Below, one piece after another: positions 1-7,093 of a stretch of DNA of 7,516 nt. Source of the DNA: JANWHZ01 sp035758575 (GTDB lineage Bacteria > Patescibacteriota > Saccharimonadia > Saccharimonadales > UBA4665); NCBI GenBank assembly GCA_035758575.1, contig DASTXH010000086.1:1-7516 (forward strand), given 5' to 3'. The notes under the pieces were generated by a model. It searched no databases. It worked only from the letters and a program-made list of their open reading frames with translations, and was not told where the DNA came from. How positions within the stretch are numbered: the stretch's first letter is position 1; the number at the start of each line of letters is the position of its first letter. A program made the translations under genes and the position numbers.

Positions 1-10
1 GAGACGGCCT

Positions 11-55
11 AGCGTTTTTGGCTACTTTTTGCGCGATGGCAAAAAGTAGCACGCT
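11..55. repeat. Long hairpin with TACTTTT/AAAAGTA arms (left copy)
   Basis: A perfect 12-bp inverted repeat lies at 21-32 and 39-50 (GCTACTTTTTGC / GCAAAAAGTAGC) with a 6-nt loop. A further 5 bp (AGCGT at 11-15, ACGCT at 51-55) can pair outside it, leaving TTTTG (16-20) as a one-sided bulge. Read on the minus strand, the hairpin is followed by CAAAAACGCTAGGCC. The same arrangement appears on the plus strand at 7235-7277. The repeat is seen directly. Calling it a REP-like palindromic element is an inference. It could also act as a terminator for transcripts arriving from either side. Confidence 0.7.
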
Positions 56-74
56 GTGCCTGTTAGGCACAGCG
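52..74. repeat. Perfect 9-bp hairpin
   Basis: CGCTGTGCC (52-60) and GGCACAGCG (66-74) are perfect inverted repeats around a 5-nt loop TGTTA. The outer bases overlap the ACGCT arm of the preceding hairpin, so the two can form side by side only in part. The GTGCC/GGCACAGC core recurs in the hairpin at 174-188, which suggests related copies of one module. The stem is GC-rich but no T-run follows on either strand, so it is not a classical intrinsic terminator. Confidence 0.6.
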
Positions 75-80
75 GAACAT

Positions 81-127
81 GTGGCTTGGTTCTTGTATGA
101 AGGCAAAAGTAGGTGGCTTGGTTCTTG
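81..127. repeat. 15-bp direct repeat pair
   Basis: GTGGCTTGGTTCTTG occurs exactly at 81-95 and again at 113-127, a 32-bp period. The spacer between the copies contains GGCAAAAGTAG (102-112), a one-base-shorter version of the arm of the hairpin at 21-50. This suggests decayed or partly duplicated copies of the same palindromic element. No reading frame is associated with it. Confidence 0.65.
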
Positions 128-140
128 GCCAGACAAGAAC
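121..140. repeat. 7-bp hairpin with 6-nt loop
   Basis: GTTCTTG (121-127) and CAAGAAC (134-140) form a perfect 7-bp stem with a 6-nt loop. On the minus strand the stem is directly followed by CAAGCCAC. This copies the 'stem, 6-nt loop, stem, then CCAA' layout of the larger hairpins in this window with a different stem sequence. The left arm is also part of the direct repeat at 113-127. Confidence 0.5.
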
Positions 141-173
141 AGGTGAAAAGAACAGCAGAAGAGCGGGAACATA

Positions 174-188
174 TGTGCCTTCGGCACA
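174..188 (-). terminator. Hairpin just after the pilB-type gene, possible terminator
   Basis: TGTGCC (174-179) and GGCACA (183-188) form a 6-bp stem with a 3-nt loop, starting 9 bases beyond the stop codon of the minus-strand ATPase gene. Its position fits an end-of-transcript hairpin. On the minus strand it is followed by TATGTTCCCG rather than a clear T-run, so intrinsic termination would be weak. It also shares its core with the hairpin at 52-74, so it may be part of the repeat cluster instead. Confidence 0.4.
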
Positions 189-197
189 GCAAAAGAT

Positions 198-1835
198 TTA
201 ACCTAGGACGCGGTAGACTTCTTCGAGGGTCGTAAGACCGGCTATCGCCTTCAAAAAGCCATCCTGATGCATTGTAATCATGCCATCTTTGATGGCGGTC
301 GTTTCTATATCTTGTGCCGACAAAACGGCGCCTCCGCGTTGCTCCAATAGATGCCGGATGTCATCGGTCATCAGGAATTGTTCGCGAATGGCCAACTGGC
401 CCTCAAAGCCATAGGGATTTTCGGGAGAGTTGCCGGGATGATAGAGCTGAAGGCCATCTAGATTGGGTTTCTGTATATTAGCAGGAAGCGTATCTACAAT
501 TGCACGCAGATGCTGCATCGTGGCTTCGTCCGGGCTATACGGCTGTTTGGTTTTGTCATCCAAACGGCGCACCAAACGCTGCGCCATCACTAGGCGGATT
601 GCCGAAACAAATAGTGGATTTTGGCCGATCACATCACCAAGCCGTGTCAAAGCCGAAGCCGCACCATCGGCGTGGAAGGTGGTAAGTACTGTATGTCCCG
701 TCAGTGCCGCCTGTAAAGCAGTACGGGCAGTGTCTTCATCGCGCACCTCGCCAACCATGACCACATCGGGGTCGAGGCGAAGGACGGCGCGAAGTTTGTC
801 GGCAAAATCGGCCGTACCGCTGTTGTTGTCGGCTCCACGGGCAGGTATTTGGGTAATGCCCGGGAATTGGTATTCCACCGGATCTTCGATGGTAATAATT
901 TTGCGCTCTTCGCTATTCAGCGAATTGAGGATAGAGTACAGCGTAGTTGTTTTGCCCGAGCCCGTAGGGCCGACGATCATTATCAGACCGTTCGGCTTGG
1001 CTATAATGCCATCGACCACAGCGCGCTCAGAGGGCGTCAGACCCAGCCGATCAAGCTGGTACATTTCTGGCCGCATATTAAACAAACGCATGACAATGTC
1101 CATACCGTTAACGGTCGGGACCGTCTCCAGGCGCACATTGACATCAACAGTCTTGCCGTCTGCCATCTTTACCATTTGCGCTATGTGACCCTGCTGTGCA
1201 GCATCCGACGCGGTAGAGACATTGCCGGCGCTGGCAATTACCGATACAAGAATACGGTATTTCTCGGGAGACAAGCGGGCGATAGCATGCAGCACCCCGT
1301 CTATGCGGAAACGTATGCGCACGTCCTCCGCCTGCGTCTCTATGTGAATATCTGATGCATTCAGGCGGTACGCTTGGGATACCAGATACGCCAACATATC
1401 GTCGGCGCGAATTTGCTCGAGTGTTACAGAAACATTGCGCACCAGTTCCTCGGTACCTGCATTGCTGAGAGAAATATCCTGATACACTACCTGCTTCGGC
1501 GGATCGTACAGGCGCATATATTCGTTGTAACCAGCGTCAGAGATAATGGCGAACGTAACCAGTTGGTCCAGAAAGCGCTGCTTCACCTCGGCCATGGCAG
1601 GCTGCGGCGTAGTAGTAAGAATACCGAAGAGAATGTTGCTTTGATTGGCGTTCAGGGGCACCATGCGCAACCGGTATAAGTCTTGCACACTGAGGAGATA
1701 TTGGAACAGCTGCTTATTCGGCAACGCCGACGTGTCCACATAGTTCATGCCTAGCACGCGCGCACGCTGTTGCGTGGCACGTTCTTGTTCGGCGCGTGCA
1801 GCCAGTGCCGCTTGGTCTGCCTGATTATCCTGCAT
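198..1835 (-). CDS. pilB: Type IV pilus / type II secretion assembly ATPase (PilB/GspE family)
   Basis: Hexameric cytoplasmic ATPase expected to power extension of a type IV pilus or pseudopilus. From the chosen ATG the protein has 545 residues. Residues about 25-115 match the N-terminal MshEN/T2SSE_N domain. RIRFRIDGVLH (173-183) belongs to the N2 domain with its arginines. The motor domain has Walker A GPTGSGKT (289-296), Asp box ITIEDPVEY (314-322), Walker B DPDVVMVGE (355-363) and His box TGHTVLTTFHADGA (379-392). Most PilB/GspE proteins carry four cysteines binding zinc after QRLVRRL (419-425). Here DDKTKQPY follows, and I see no cysteine in the whole protein. The start is uncertain: in-frame GTG at 1859 and ATG at 1853 are possible, but neither has a ribosome site. 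TATACT at 1847-1842 sits 6 bases before the ATG at 1835, suggesting a leaderless message. No pilC, pilT or pilin gene is visible, so PilB versus GspE is inferred. Confidence 0.93.
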   Translation of the reverse strand: MQDNQADQAALAARAEQERATQQRARVLGMNYVDTSALPNKQLFQYLLSVQDLYRLRMVPLNANQSNILFGILTTTPQPAMAEVKQRFLDQLVTFAIISDAGYNEYMRLYDPPKQVVYQDISLSNAGTEELVRNVSVTLEQIRADDMLAYLVSQAYRLNASDIHIETQAEDVRIRFRIDGVLHAIARLSPEKYRILVSVIASAGNVSTASDAAQQGHIAQMVKMADGKTVDVNVRLETVPTVNGMDIVMRLFNMRPEMYQLDRLGLTPSERAVVDGIIAKPNGLIMIVGPTGSGKTTTLYSILNSLNSEERKIITIEDPVEYQFPGITQIPARGADNNSGTADFADKLRAVLRLDPDVVMVGEVRDEDTARTALQAALTGHTVLTTFHADGAASALTRLGDVIGQNPLFVSAIRLVMAQRLVRRLDDKTKQPYSPDEATMQHLRAIVDTLPANIQKPNLDGLQLYHPGNSPENPYGFEGQLAIREQFLMTDDIRHLLEQRGGAVLSAQDIETTAIKDGMITMHQDGFLKAIAGLTTLEEVYRVLG

Positions 1836-1841
1836 GCCCAC

Positions 1842-1847
1842 AGTATA
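1842..1847 (-). promoter_or_regulatory. Candidate -10 box for the pilB-type gene
   Basis: On the minus strand TATACT (1847 to 1842) lies 6 bases upstream of ATG at 1835, so transcription would begin at or next to the start codon. No convincing -35 hexamer is found 16-18 bases upstream. The same TATACT hexamer precedes dnaE. The box would fall inside the coding region if the GTG at 1859 were the start, which is the main argument for the shorter protein. Confidence 0.4.
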
Positions 1848-1873
1848 GACCATAAGCACGACGCTGGGTAGGC

Positions 1874-1905
1874 TTGACGCGGCACGCCAAATGCCGAAAT
1901 ATAAT
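1874..1905 (+). promoter_or_regulatory. Candidate promoter of the SpoU methyltransferase gene
   Basis: TTGACG (1874-1879) and a consensus TATAAT (1900-1905) are separated by 20 bases, longer than the usual 17. TATAAT ends only 4 bases before ATG at 1910, so the transcript would start at or within a few bases of the start codon. A short inverted repeat CGGCA/TGCCG (1880-1884, 1892-1896) lies between the two boxes and could be an operator, though 5 bp can arise by chance. The TTG at 1874 is in frame with the gene but fits better as the -35 box than as a start codon. Confidence 0.5.
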
Positions 1906-1909
1906 AAAG

Positions 1910-2407
1910 ATGCAAAAAATTATTCTGATCGCCCATAATTTGCGTAGCTGCCACAACGTAGGCTCGCTGTTGCGTACCGCCGATGGCCTAGGCGTAGAGC
2001 ATGTACATCTGACCGGCTACACGCCATACCCCATACAAGAATCCGATGTTCGCCTGCCGCACCTGGCACAAAAGATCGACCGGCAAATCCAGAAAACAGC
2101 GCTGGGCGCCGAGCACACTGTACCCTGGAGCCATTCCGACGACGTCATCCCCCTGATTGCCATCCTAAAAGCAGATGGCTACAAGGTAGTCGCTCTAGAG
2201 CAGGCAAAGCACTCCGTGAAATTGCCCAGTTTTCACGCCGATACCCCTGTCGCTATCTTGGTCGGCCGCGAAGTAGAGGGCGTAGAGGCTGAAGTGCTAG
2301 CCGAATGTGACCGCATTGTAGAGATACCCATGGTAGGTAAAAAAGAATCGTTCAACGTGGCCGTGGCTGCCGCCATGGCGCTGTATCATCTGGCATATAT
2401 CGCATAA
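1910..2407 (+). CDS. SpoU/TrmH family RNA 2'-O-methyltransferase
   Basis: A 165-residue SPOUT-class enzyme expected to methylate a ribose 2'-OH in tRNA or rRNA using S-adenosylmethionine. All three SpoU motifs are present. Motif 1 spans about 10-30, with Asn16 and the presumed catalytic Arg22 (NVGSLLRTADG). Motif 2 is ILVGREVEGV (116-125, with Glu121). Motif 3 is at 139-160, IPMVGKKESFNVAVAAAM, with Ser147 and Asn149 in the trefoil-knot cofactor site. The protein is just the catalytic domain: the N-terminal substrate-binding domain of RlmB-type members and the extensions of TrmH are missing, a size close to TrmL. The target RNA cannot be read from the sequence. The ATG at 1910 is chosen because the protein then begins directly with the first beta strand (MQKIILIAHN) and sits right after a TATAAT box. 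There is no Shine-Dalgarno site. It diverges from the pilB-type gene, with about 75 bases between the starts. Confidence 0.92.
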   Translation: MQKIILIAHNLRSCHNVGSLLRTADGLGVEHVHLTGYTPYPIQESDVRLPHLAQKIDRQIQKTALGAEHTVPWSHSDDVIPLIAILKADGYKVVALEQAKHSVKLPSFHADTPVAILVGREVEGVEAEVLAECDRIVEIPMVGKKESFNVAVAAAMALYHLAYIA

Positions 2408-2422
2408 GTTTGTCGCGCAAAC
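2408..2422 (+). terminator. Small hairpin directly after the methyltransferase stop
   Basis: GTTTG (2408-2412) and CAAAC (2418-2422) form a perfect 5-bp stem with a 5-nt loop starting at the base after the TAA stop. No T-run follows, and the hairpin overlaps the proposed -35 box of the next gene. It might help end the upstream transcript or be a binding site near the promoter. It is too short to be sure of either. Confidence 0.25.
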
Positions 2423-2439
2423 ACTGCTCGTGCTAGACT
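2410..2439 (+). promoter_or_regulatory. Candidate promoter of the CAP-domain gene
   Basis: TTGTCG (2410-2415) and TAGACT (2434-2439) are spaced 18 bases apart. TG at 2431-2432 lies one base before the hexamer and gives an extended -10 form. Transcription would start near 2446, leaving a leader of about 20 bases. A second -10-like TATACA at 2447-2452 could give an almost leaderless transcript. No Shine-Dalgarno site is seen at a usable distance: AAAAGG ends about 18 bases before the ATG. Confidence 0.45.
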
Positions 2440-2464
2440 AAAAAGGTATACATAAGCACCATAT

Positions 2465-3370
2465 ATGACGCTGACAAAAACTAAACCACGTCGGGCCACC
2501 AAAGCCGATCAGCAACGGGTAGGCCATCACCACCATCACAGCCATCACTACCTAAAAACGTACTGGCCGTATCTGCCGATTATCACCATCATCAGCTTTG
2601 GCTTTGTAGCTAACAGCTGGCTAAGCACGGCGCACAAAAGTGTGCTTGGCTACGCAACCGATATGAGCATCAGCACCCTGCTCAGCGACACAAATACCCA
2701 ACGTACCAACCACGGCCAGTCGATCTTAAGCCTAAATGCGGAGCTGGACAAAGCAGCCCAGGCCAAAGCCGACGATATGGCTGCCCGCGACTATTGGTCG
2801 CACATCACCCCGGATGGTAAAACGCCTTGGTCGTTCATAACCGCAAGCAGCTACAACTATCAAACGGCAGGTGAAAACCTGGCATATGGCTTTTCTACGG
2901 CATCGTCCGTGATAACGGGCTGGATGAACAGCCCCGAACACCGCGCCAATTTACTGGGCGCCAGCTATCATGACGTTGGCTTTGGTATCGCCAACGTGCC
3001 CGACTACCAGCACGACGGGCCAGAAACGCTTGTAGTGGCTCTGTACGCCTCACCTGCAACCGGCGCTGCCGCAGCATTGGGGCTATCGACACATGCAACC
3101 GATACTCCATCACTCGTATCATCTGGCCAGTCGCAACATATCGCCCGTATCCAGCTGGCCAGTGGCTCGTCTGCATGGGGCATTATGCTGGTGTGCCTAC
3201 TGGGCCTGGCCGGTTTTGCGATTGTAGTACCGCGCCATAGTTTTGCCTGGCGCAAGGTACTAATACGCGGCGAACGGTTCATCATCAAGCATCCGCTTCT
3301 GGATGTGGTGGGCATCAGTCTTATTGTAGCCAGCATCCTCCTCAGCCGCACCGCCGGCATCATCCGGTAA
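2465..3370 (+). CDS. Membrane-anchored CAP-domain protein with His-rich N-terminus
   Basis: A 301-residue protein of the CAP superfamily (cysteine-rich secretory / antigen 5 / PR-1, like bacterial YkwD). Residues 1-30 are cytoplasmic-type: basic, with a histidine run at 21-28 (five His, Ser, two His). A hydrophobic segment at about 34-53 is a signal anchor. The CAP domain spans about 72-197 with the expected pocket residues: His113 (WSHITPDGKTPW), Glu137 (AGENLAYG), Glu158 and His159 (GWMNSPEHRANLL), and then the conserved VGFGIA strand. A Thr/Ser/Ala-rich linker (198-235) leads to two more membrane segments, about 239-256 and 279-296, joined by a basic loop. The predicted topology puts the CAP domain outside the cell. 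The biochemical role of bacterial CAP proteins is poorly defined; cell-surface or envelope functions are likely. The start ATG precedes a typical basic N-terminus. No operon partner is seen; dnaE converges 40 bases downstream. Confidence 0.9.
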   Translation: MTLTKTKPRRATKADQQRVGHHHHHSHHYLKTYWPYLPIITIISFGFVANSWLSTAHKSVLGYATDMSISTLLSDTNTQRTNHGQSILSLNAELDKAAQAKADDMAARDYWSHITPDGKTPWSFITASSYNYQTAGENLAYGFSTASSVITGWMNSPEHRANLLGASYHDVGFGIANVPDYQHDGPETLVVALYASPATGAAAALGLSTHATDTPSLVSSGQSQHIARIQLASGSSAWGIMLVCLLGLAGFAIVVPRHSFAWRKVLIRGERFIIKHPLLDVVGISLIVASILLSRTAGIIR

Positions 3371-3410
3371 GGTGCCCCAGAAAACCAGGCAGTTTATTAC
3401 AGCCTACTAC

Positions 3411-6400
3411 CTACCTGAGAACGACGTTTTGGTCGCCTACTAATGTTTGCAGGCTTTTGATGGACGCTTCGTCGGCGCGCATACGCATCGGGAGGCGTAC
3501 GATCTGTTTGGCGTTTTCAGGACCCAGCACCAGCACTACCTCGGTGTCGCCCTTGCAATCATCGATAGTTTGCTTCAGCGACATAAGCAGCTTTGGATCA
3601 TCACTGCTTTGCAAGCGTATGTATAGCCGGGCACTTACTTGCGCCGTGGCGGCTGTCGCGGCCTGTTTGGCGATAGCCTTGGGGTTGGCCTTGGGCGTGC
3701 TCACTTTGCGGCCGGTGGACTGGTAGGCGGTGGCCTGCTCGTGCGTTACCTCGCGGGCTTCATCGGCCAGTATTTTTACCTCGTTGCCGATATTGCCCTC
3801 GCGGTCCTTGCCGCTGACCTTGCCGCGTACAATCACGACGCGGTCGCGCTGCCACAGGCCGGTGGTTTGTTGCAATGCGCTGGGGAACAGGATTAGCTCT
3901 ACCTCGCCGCTCATATCTTCTATCTTTACGAATGCCATCTTGGAGCCGGTTTTGGTGGTAATTTCGCGTATGTCCGTGACCAGGCCGCCAACCACTACGG
4001 CGCGTCCATCATGGTTTGGCTCTAGGCTATTTAGTGCGATAGTCTGCTCGCTCAAGAGCATTGCAAACGCCTCAAGCGGGTGCTGGCTCAGGTACAGGCC
4101 GAGCAATTCCCGCTCCCATAGCAGCTGATCGTGCGTGTTGAATATGACTGCCGGCGCCTGCAACGTCAGCTCCGGCTTGGCAATAGATGAGTCGTCGAGT
4201 GTGCCGAACAGGTCGGTCTGGCCGCTTTGCGCCTGCTTGGCAAGCTTGGCGGCATAAGCGGTAATAGTATCCAGGTTGTGCAGTAGCGTGGAGCGGTCAC
4301 CAAAACGGTCGAACGCGCCAGCCTTGATAAGACTTTCTAGGGCTTTTCGATTAACGATATGCACATCTACCCGCTCGCAGAAATCAGTGAGATTCATAAA
4401 CTCGCCGCCTTCTTTGCGTGCGCGCAGCATTTCTTCCACGGCACCAGTGCCAACGTTCTTGATGGCAGCCATGCCGAAACGGATTTTCGGCTTTTTGTCG
4501 GGCACCACAGCAAATTCCAGATATGATTCGTTTACGTCGGGTGCCAGTACTTCAATACCCATGCGCTTACATTCGGTAATGTCGATAGCCAAGCGGTCGG
4601 TGTCGTCGTAGTCGCTGGTCATCAGTGCAGCCATAAATGCGGCAGGATAATGCGCCTTTAGGTACGCCGTCCAATAGGCAATCAGCGCGTAGCATGCGGC
4701 GTGCGACTTATTGAAACAGTAGTTGGCAAATTCTTCCAGCTGATCCCAGAACTTTTCCATGACCTCTGGTGCGACACCGCTATGTTTTACACCGCCCTCA
4801 ATGAAAGCAGGCTTCATCTTCTGCATAAGGTCTATTTTCTTTTTGCCTACAGCCTTACGCAGCGTATCTGCCTGGCCGCCGGTGAAGCCGCTGACATCCT
4901 TGCTGATCTGCATGAACTGTTCCTGGTAGACCAAAATACCATAGGTGTTACCGAGCGCCGGCTCCATGGATTGATGCAAATACGTGATGGGTTCAAAACC
5001 GTGCTTGCGCTTAATGAAACTGTCGATGAACTGCATAGGGCCCGGGCGGTACAGCGCCACCATGGCAATAATGTCTTCGAAGACCGATGGTTTCAATTCC
5101 TTCAGATAGCGCTTCATGCCGGCAGATTCCAACTGGAATACGCCGGTAGTGTCACCATTGCCCAGCAAGGTATACGCCTTTTGGTCATCTAGCGGCAGTG
5201 TTGATAGGTCTATCGTTTGCTTATATACCTTGCGGATAATGCGCAGCGCATTATTGATGATAGTGAGGTTGGATAGCCCCAAGAAGTCCATTTTCAGCAG
5301 CCCCAGTTCCTCTACCTGGCCCATGGGGAACTGCACGGTGACCACGCCCTTTTGTGCCATTTCCAGCGGCATGAACTTGACGATGTCGTCGGGCGCGATT
5401 ACCACACCGCAGGCGTGTACGCCGTGGCTGCGCACCGTGCCCTCCAGCACCAGCGCCTGGTCGATAATCTTCTTGGACACTTCGTTGGTTTCGTATTCGC
5501 GTTTGAGGTCGGGGTCTTCTTTGATGGACACCTTGAGGGGGATGTGACGCCCCTGCACCGGCTGCGGGATCATCTTTGCCAAGCGATCGGCATCGGCATA
5601 GGGCACCTGCAGTACGCGCGCTACGTCGCGCACAGCGTTACGGGCAAACATCCGGCCAAAAGTAACGATGTTGGCTACCCGTTCGTGACCATACTTTTCA
5701 GCACAGTACCGTATAACCTCATCACGACGGCTGTCTTGGATGTCCACGTCCACGTCGGGCATGCTGATGCGATCAGGGTTCAGGAAGCGCTCGAATAGTA
5801 GGTCGTAGCGCAATGGGTCAAGATCAGTAATCTTCGTAGCATACGCCATGATTGAGCCGGCAGCACTACCGCGCCCTGGCCCAAAGATAATGCCCTGGTT
5901 CTTGCCCCAGTTGATAAAGTCCGACACGATCAAGAAGTAGCCGTTGAAGCCCATTTGGTCCACCACGCTCAGCTCGTACGTCACGCGGTCCAGGGCTGCC
6001 TGCGGAATAACTTTCTTGGCCTCATCTATTGATAGTTTTGCGGCCTCTTCCTCGGTCTTGCCGCCGTAGCGCCAGGCCAGGCCGCTGAATACCAGCTTAT
6101 CCAGATAGCTCTTTTCGCTCTCACCATCCGGCACTGGAAACTTCGGGATCAAGATGCGGCCCAATTCGATTTCCAGATTACAGCGGTCGGCAACGGCCTT
6201 AGTGTTGCGGATAACCTCGGGATGGTCTTTGCCCCACCGCTTAATGATTTCGCTTGGATCCTCTACGTGCAGCGGGTAGTTCTTCAAGCTCATACGCTTC
6301 TCGTCGCTCAGGAATGACCCAGTGCCCACGCACAGCAAAATTTCGTGCGCATCCTGATCTTCATGTTTTAGGTAATGTGCATCGCAGGTCAACACTACCT

Positions 6401-7070
6401 GGATATTTAGTTCCTTGCCAAGCTTCAAAACCTGTTCATTTACATGCTCTTGTTCCGCGTTGTAGAGCGGGTTTTCGGGATGGCCGTGGTCTTGGATCTC
6501 CAGATAGTAGCGGTCACCAAACACACCCTTATACCAGGTAGCGATCTCTTTTGCGCGGTCGTATTGATCCTGCTTAAGCGCATCGCCGATCTCGCCGCCC
6601 AAACAGGCGCTGGAGATAATAAGCCCTTCGTTGTACTTCTCTAATAAATCGTGGTCGATGCGGGGGTAGTAGTAATAGCCCTCCAGGTTGGCGATAGTGC
6701 TCAGTTTCATCAGGTTTTTATAGCCGGTCTCGTTCATGGCCAACACGATGAGATGGAAGCGCTGCTTGTCTTTTTGGGGGTCTTTGTCGGTGTGCTTACG
6801 CATAGCGACATACGTCTCCAGGCCTACAATGGGCTTGATACCCTTGCCGGTGGCTTCTTTATAAAACTCAATGGCGCCCGAGAGCGTGCCGTGATCGGTC
6901 ATCCCCACTGCCTGCATGCCGGTGTCTTTCACGTAGTCCACAAGGTCGGGAATGCGCGTCAAACCGTCCAGCAGGCTGAACTGGGTGTGGTTATGCAAGT
7001 GCACGTAGTCACTTGGCTGCAGATCTGGCTGCGCATCGGCAGATGCGGGCGTACCTTGAGCAGGTGCCAA
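3411..7070 (-). CDS. dnaE: DNA polymerase III alpha subunit, DnaE
   Basis: Catalytic subunit of the chromosomal replicase (C-family polymerase), 1219 residues from the chosen TTG start. Domains in order: PHP (about 22-280), polymerase core, helix-hairpin-helix repeats (about 865-924), OB fold (about 1023-1102), an Ala/Lys-rich linker and a C-terminal domain. All nine PHP metal ligands appear present by family alignment: H26, H28, D35, H60, E85, H106, C156, D230, H232. This resembles DnaE proteins in which PHP has proofreading activity. The polymerase site has GPGRGSAAGS (397-406), catalytic D441 and D443 (PDVDVDIQD) and D595 (KMDFLGL). FNKSHA is at 786-791. QTDLF (951-955) fits the internal beta-clamp-binding motif. 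An in-frame ATG at 7124 would add 18 residues. TTG at 7070 is preferred because a strong Shine-Dalgarno lies 7 bases before it, and TATACT and TATACA boxes sit between the two starts. The gene is intact. Confidence 0.96.
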   Translation of the reverse strand: MAPAQGTPASADAQPDLQPSDYVHLHNHTQFSLLDGLTRIPDLVDYVKDTGMQAVGMTDHGTLSGAIEFYKEATGKGIKPIVGLETYVAMRKHTDKDPQKDKQRFHLIVLAMNETGYKNLMKLSTIANLEGYYYYPRIDHDLLEKYNEGLIISSACLGGEIGDALKQDQYDRAKEIATWYKGVFGDRYYLEIQDHGHPENPLYNAEQEHVNEQVLKLGKELNIQVVLTCDAHYLKHEDQDAHEILLCVGTGSFLSDEKRMSLKNYPLHVEDPSEIIKRWGKDHPEVIRNTKAVADRCNLEIELGRILIPKFPVPDGESEKSYLDKLVFSGLAWRYGGKTEEEAAKLSIDEAKKVIPQAALDRVTYELSVVDQMGFNGYFLIVSDFINWGKNQGIIFGPGRGSAAGSIMAYATKITDLDPLRYDLLFERFLNPDRISMPDVDVDIQDSRRDEVIRYCAEKYGHERVANIVTFGRMFARNAVRDVARVLQVPYADADRLAKMIPQPVQGRHIPLKVSIKEDPDLKREYETNEVSKKIIDQALVLEGTVRSHGVHACGVVIAPDDIVKFMPLEMAQKGVVTVQFPMGQVEELGLLKMDFLGLSNLTIINNALRIIRKVYKQTIDLSTLPLDDQKAYTLLGNGDTTGVFQLESAGMKRYLKELKPSVFEDIIAMVALYRPGPMQFIDSFIKRKHGFEPITYLHQSMEPALGNTYGILVYQEQFMQISKDVSGFTGGQADTLRKAVGKKKIDLMQKMKPAFIEGGVKHSGVAPEVMEKFWDQLEEFANYCFNKSHAACYALIAYWTAYLKAHYPAAFMAALMTSDYDDTDRLAIDITECKRMGIEVLAPDVNESYLEFAVVPDKKPKIRFGMAAIKNVGTGAVEEMLRARKEGGEFMNLTDFCERVDVHIVNRKALESLIKAGAFDRFGDRSTLLHNLDTITAYAAKLAKQAQSGQTDLFGTLDDSSIAKPELTLQAPAVIFNTHDQLLWERELLGLYLSQHPLEAFAMLLSEQTIALNSLEPNHDGRAVVVGGLVTDIREITTKTGSKMAFVKIEDMSGEVELILFPSALQQTTGLWQRDRVVIVRGKVSGKDREGNIGNEVKILADEAREVTHEQATAYQSTGRKVSTPKANPKAIAKQAATAATAQVSARLYIRLQSSDDPKLLMSLKQTIDDCKGDTEVVLVLGPENAKQIVRLPMRMRADEASIKSLQTLVGDQNVVLR

Positions 7071-7077
7071 GCTGTTA

Positions 7078-7084
7078 CCCTCCT
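7078..7084 (-). promoter_or_regulatory. Strong Shine-Dalgarno site that sets the dnaE start
   Basis: On the minus strand AAAGGAGGGT runs from 7086 to 7077. The AGGAGGG core ends 7 bases before TTG at 7070. This is the only strong ribosome binding site I find ahead of any gene in the window, and it favours the TTG over the ATG at 7124, which has no such site upstream. Confidence 0.6.
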
Positions 7085-7093
7085 TTGGCTCTA

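Noticed and set aside
1..197. CRISPR array suggested by repeated short motifs
   Set aside because: There are only two copies of a 15-bp repeat and the palindromes differ in sequence. There are no regular repeats and spacers and no cas gene.
463..1188. 241-codon open frame on the plus strand inside the ATPase gene
   Set aside because: It is antisense to a gene with unmistakable Walker and His-box motifs. Its translation is Ser/Arg-rich with no family resemblance.
1874..1909. TTG at 1874 as start of the methyltransferase
   Set aside because: The extra 12 residues do not resemble the family, the TTG fits a -35 box, and a TATAAT box lies between it and the ATG at 1910.
3371..3410. Bidirectional terminator between the converging CAP and dnaE genes
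   Set aside because: I found no stem longer than about 3 bp in the 40-bp gap and no T-run, so no terminator can be supported from sequence.
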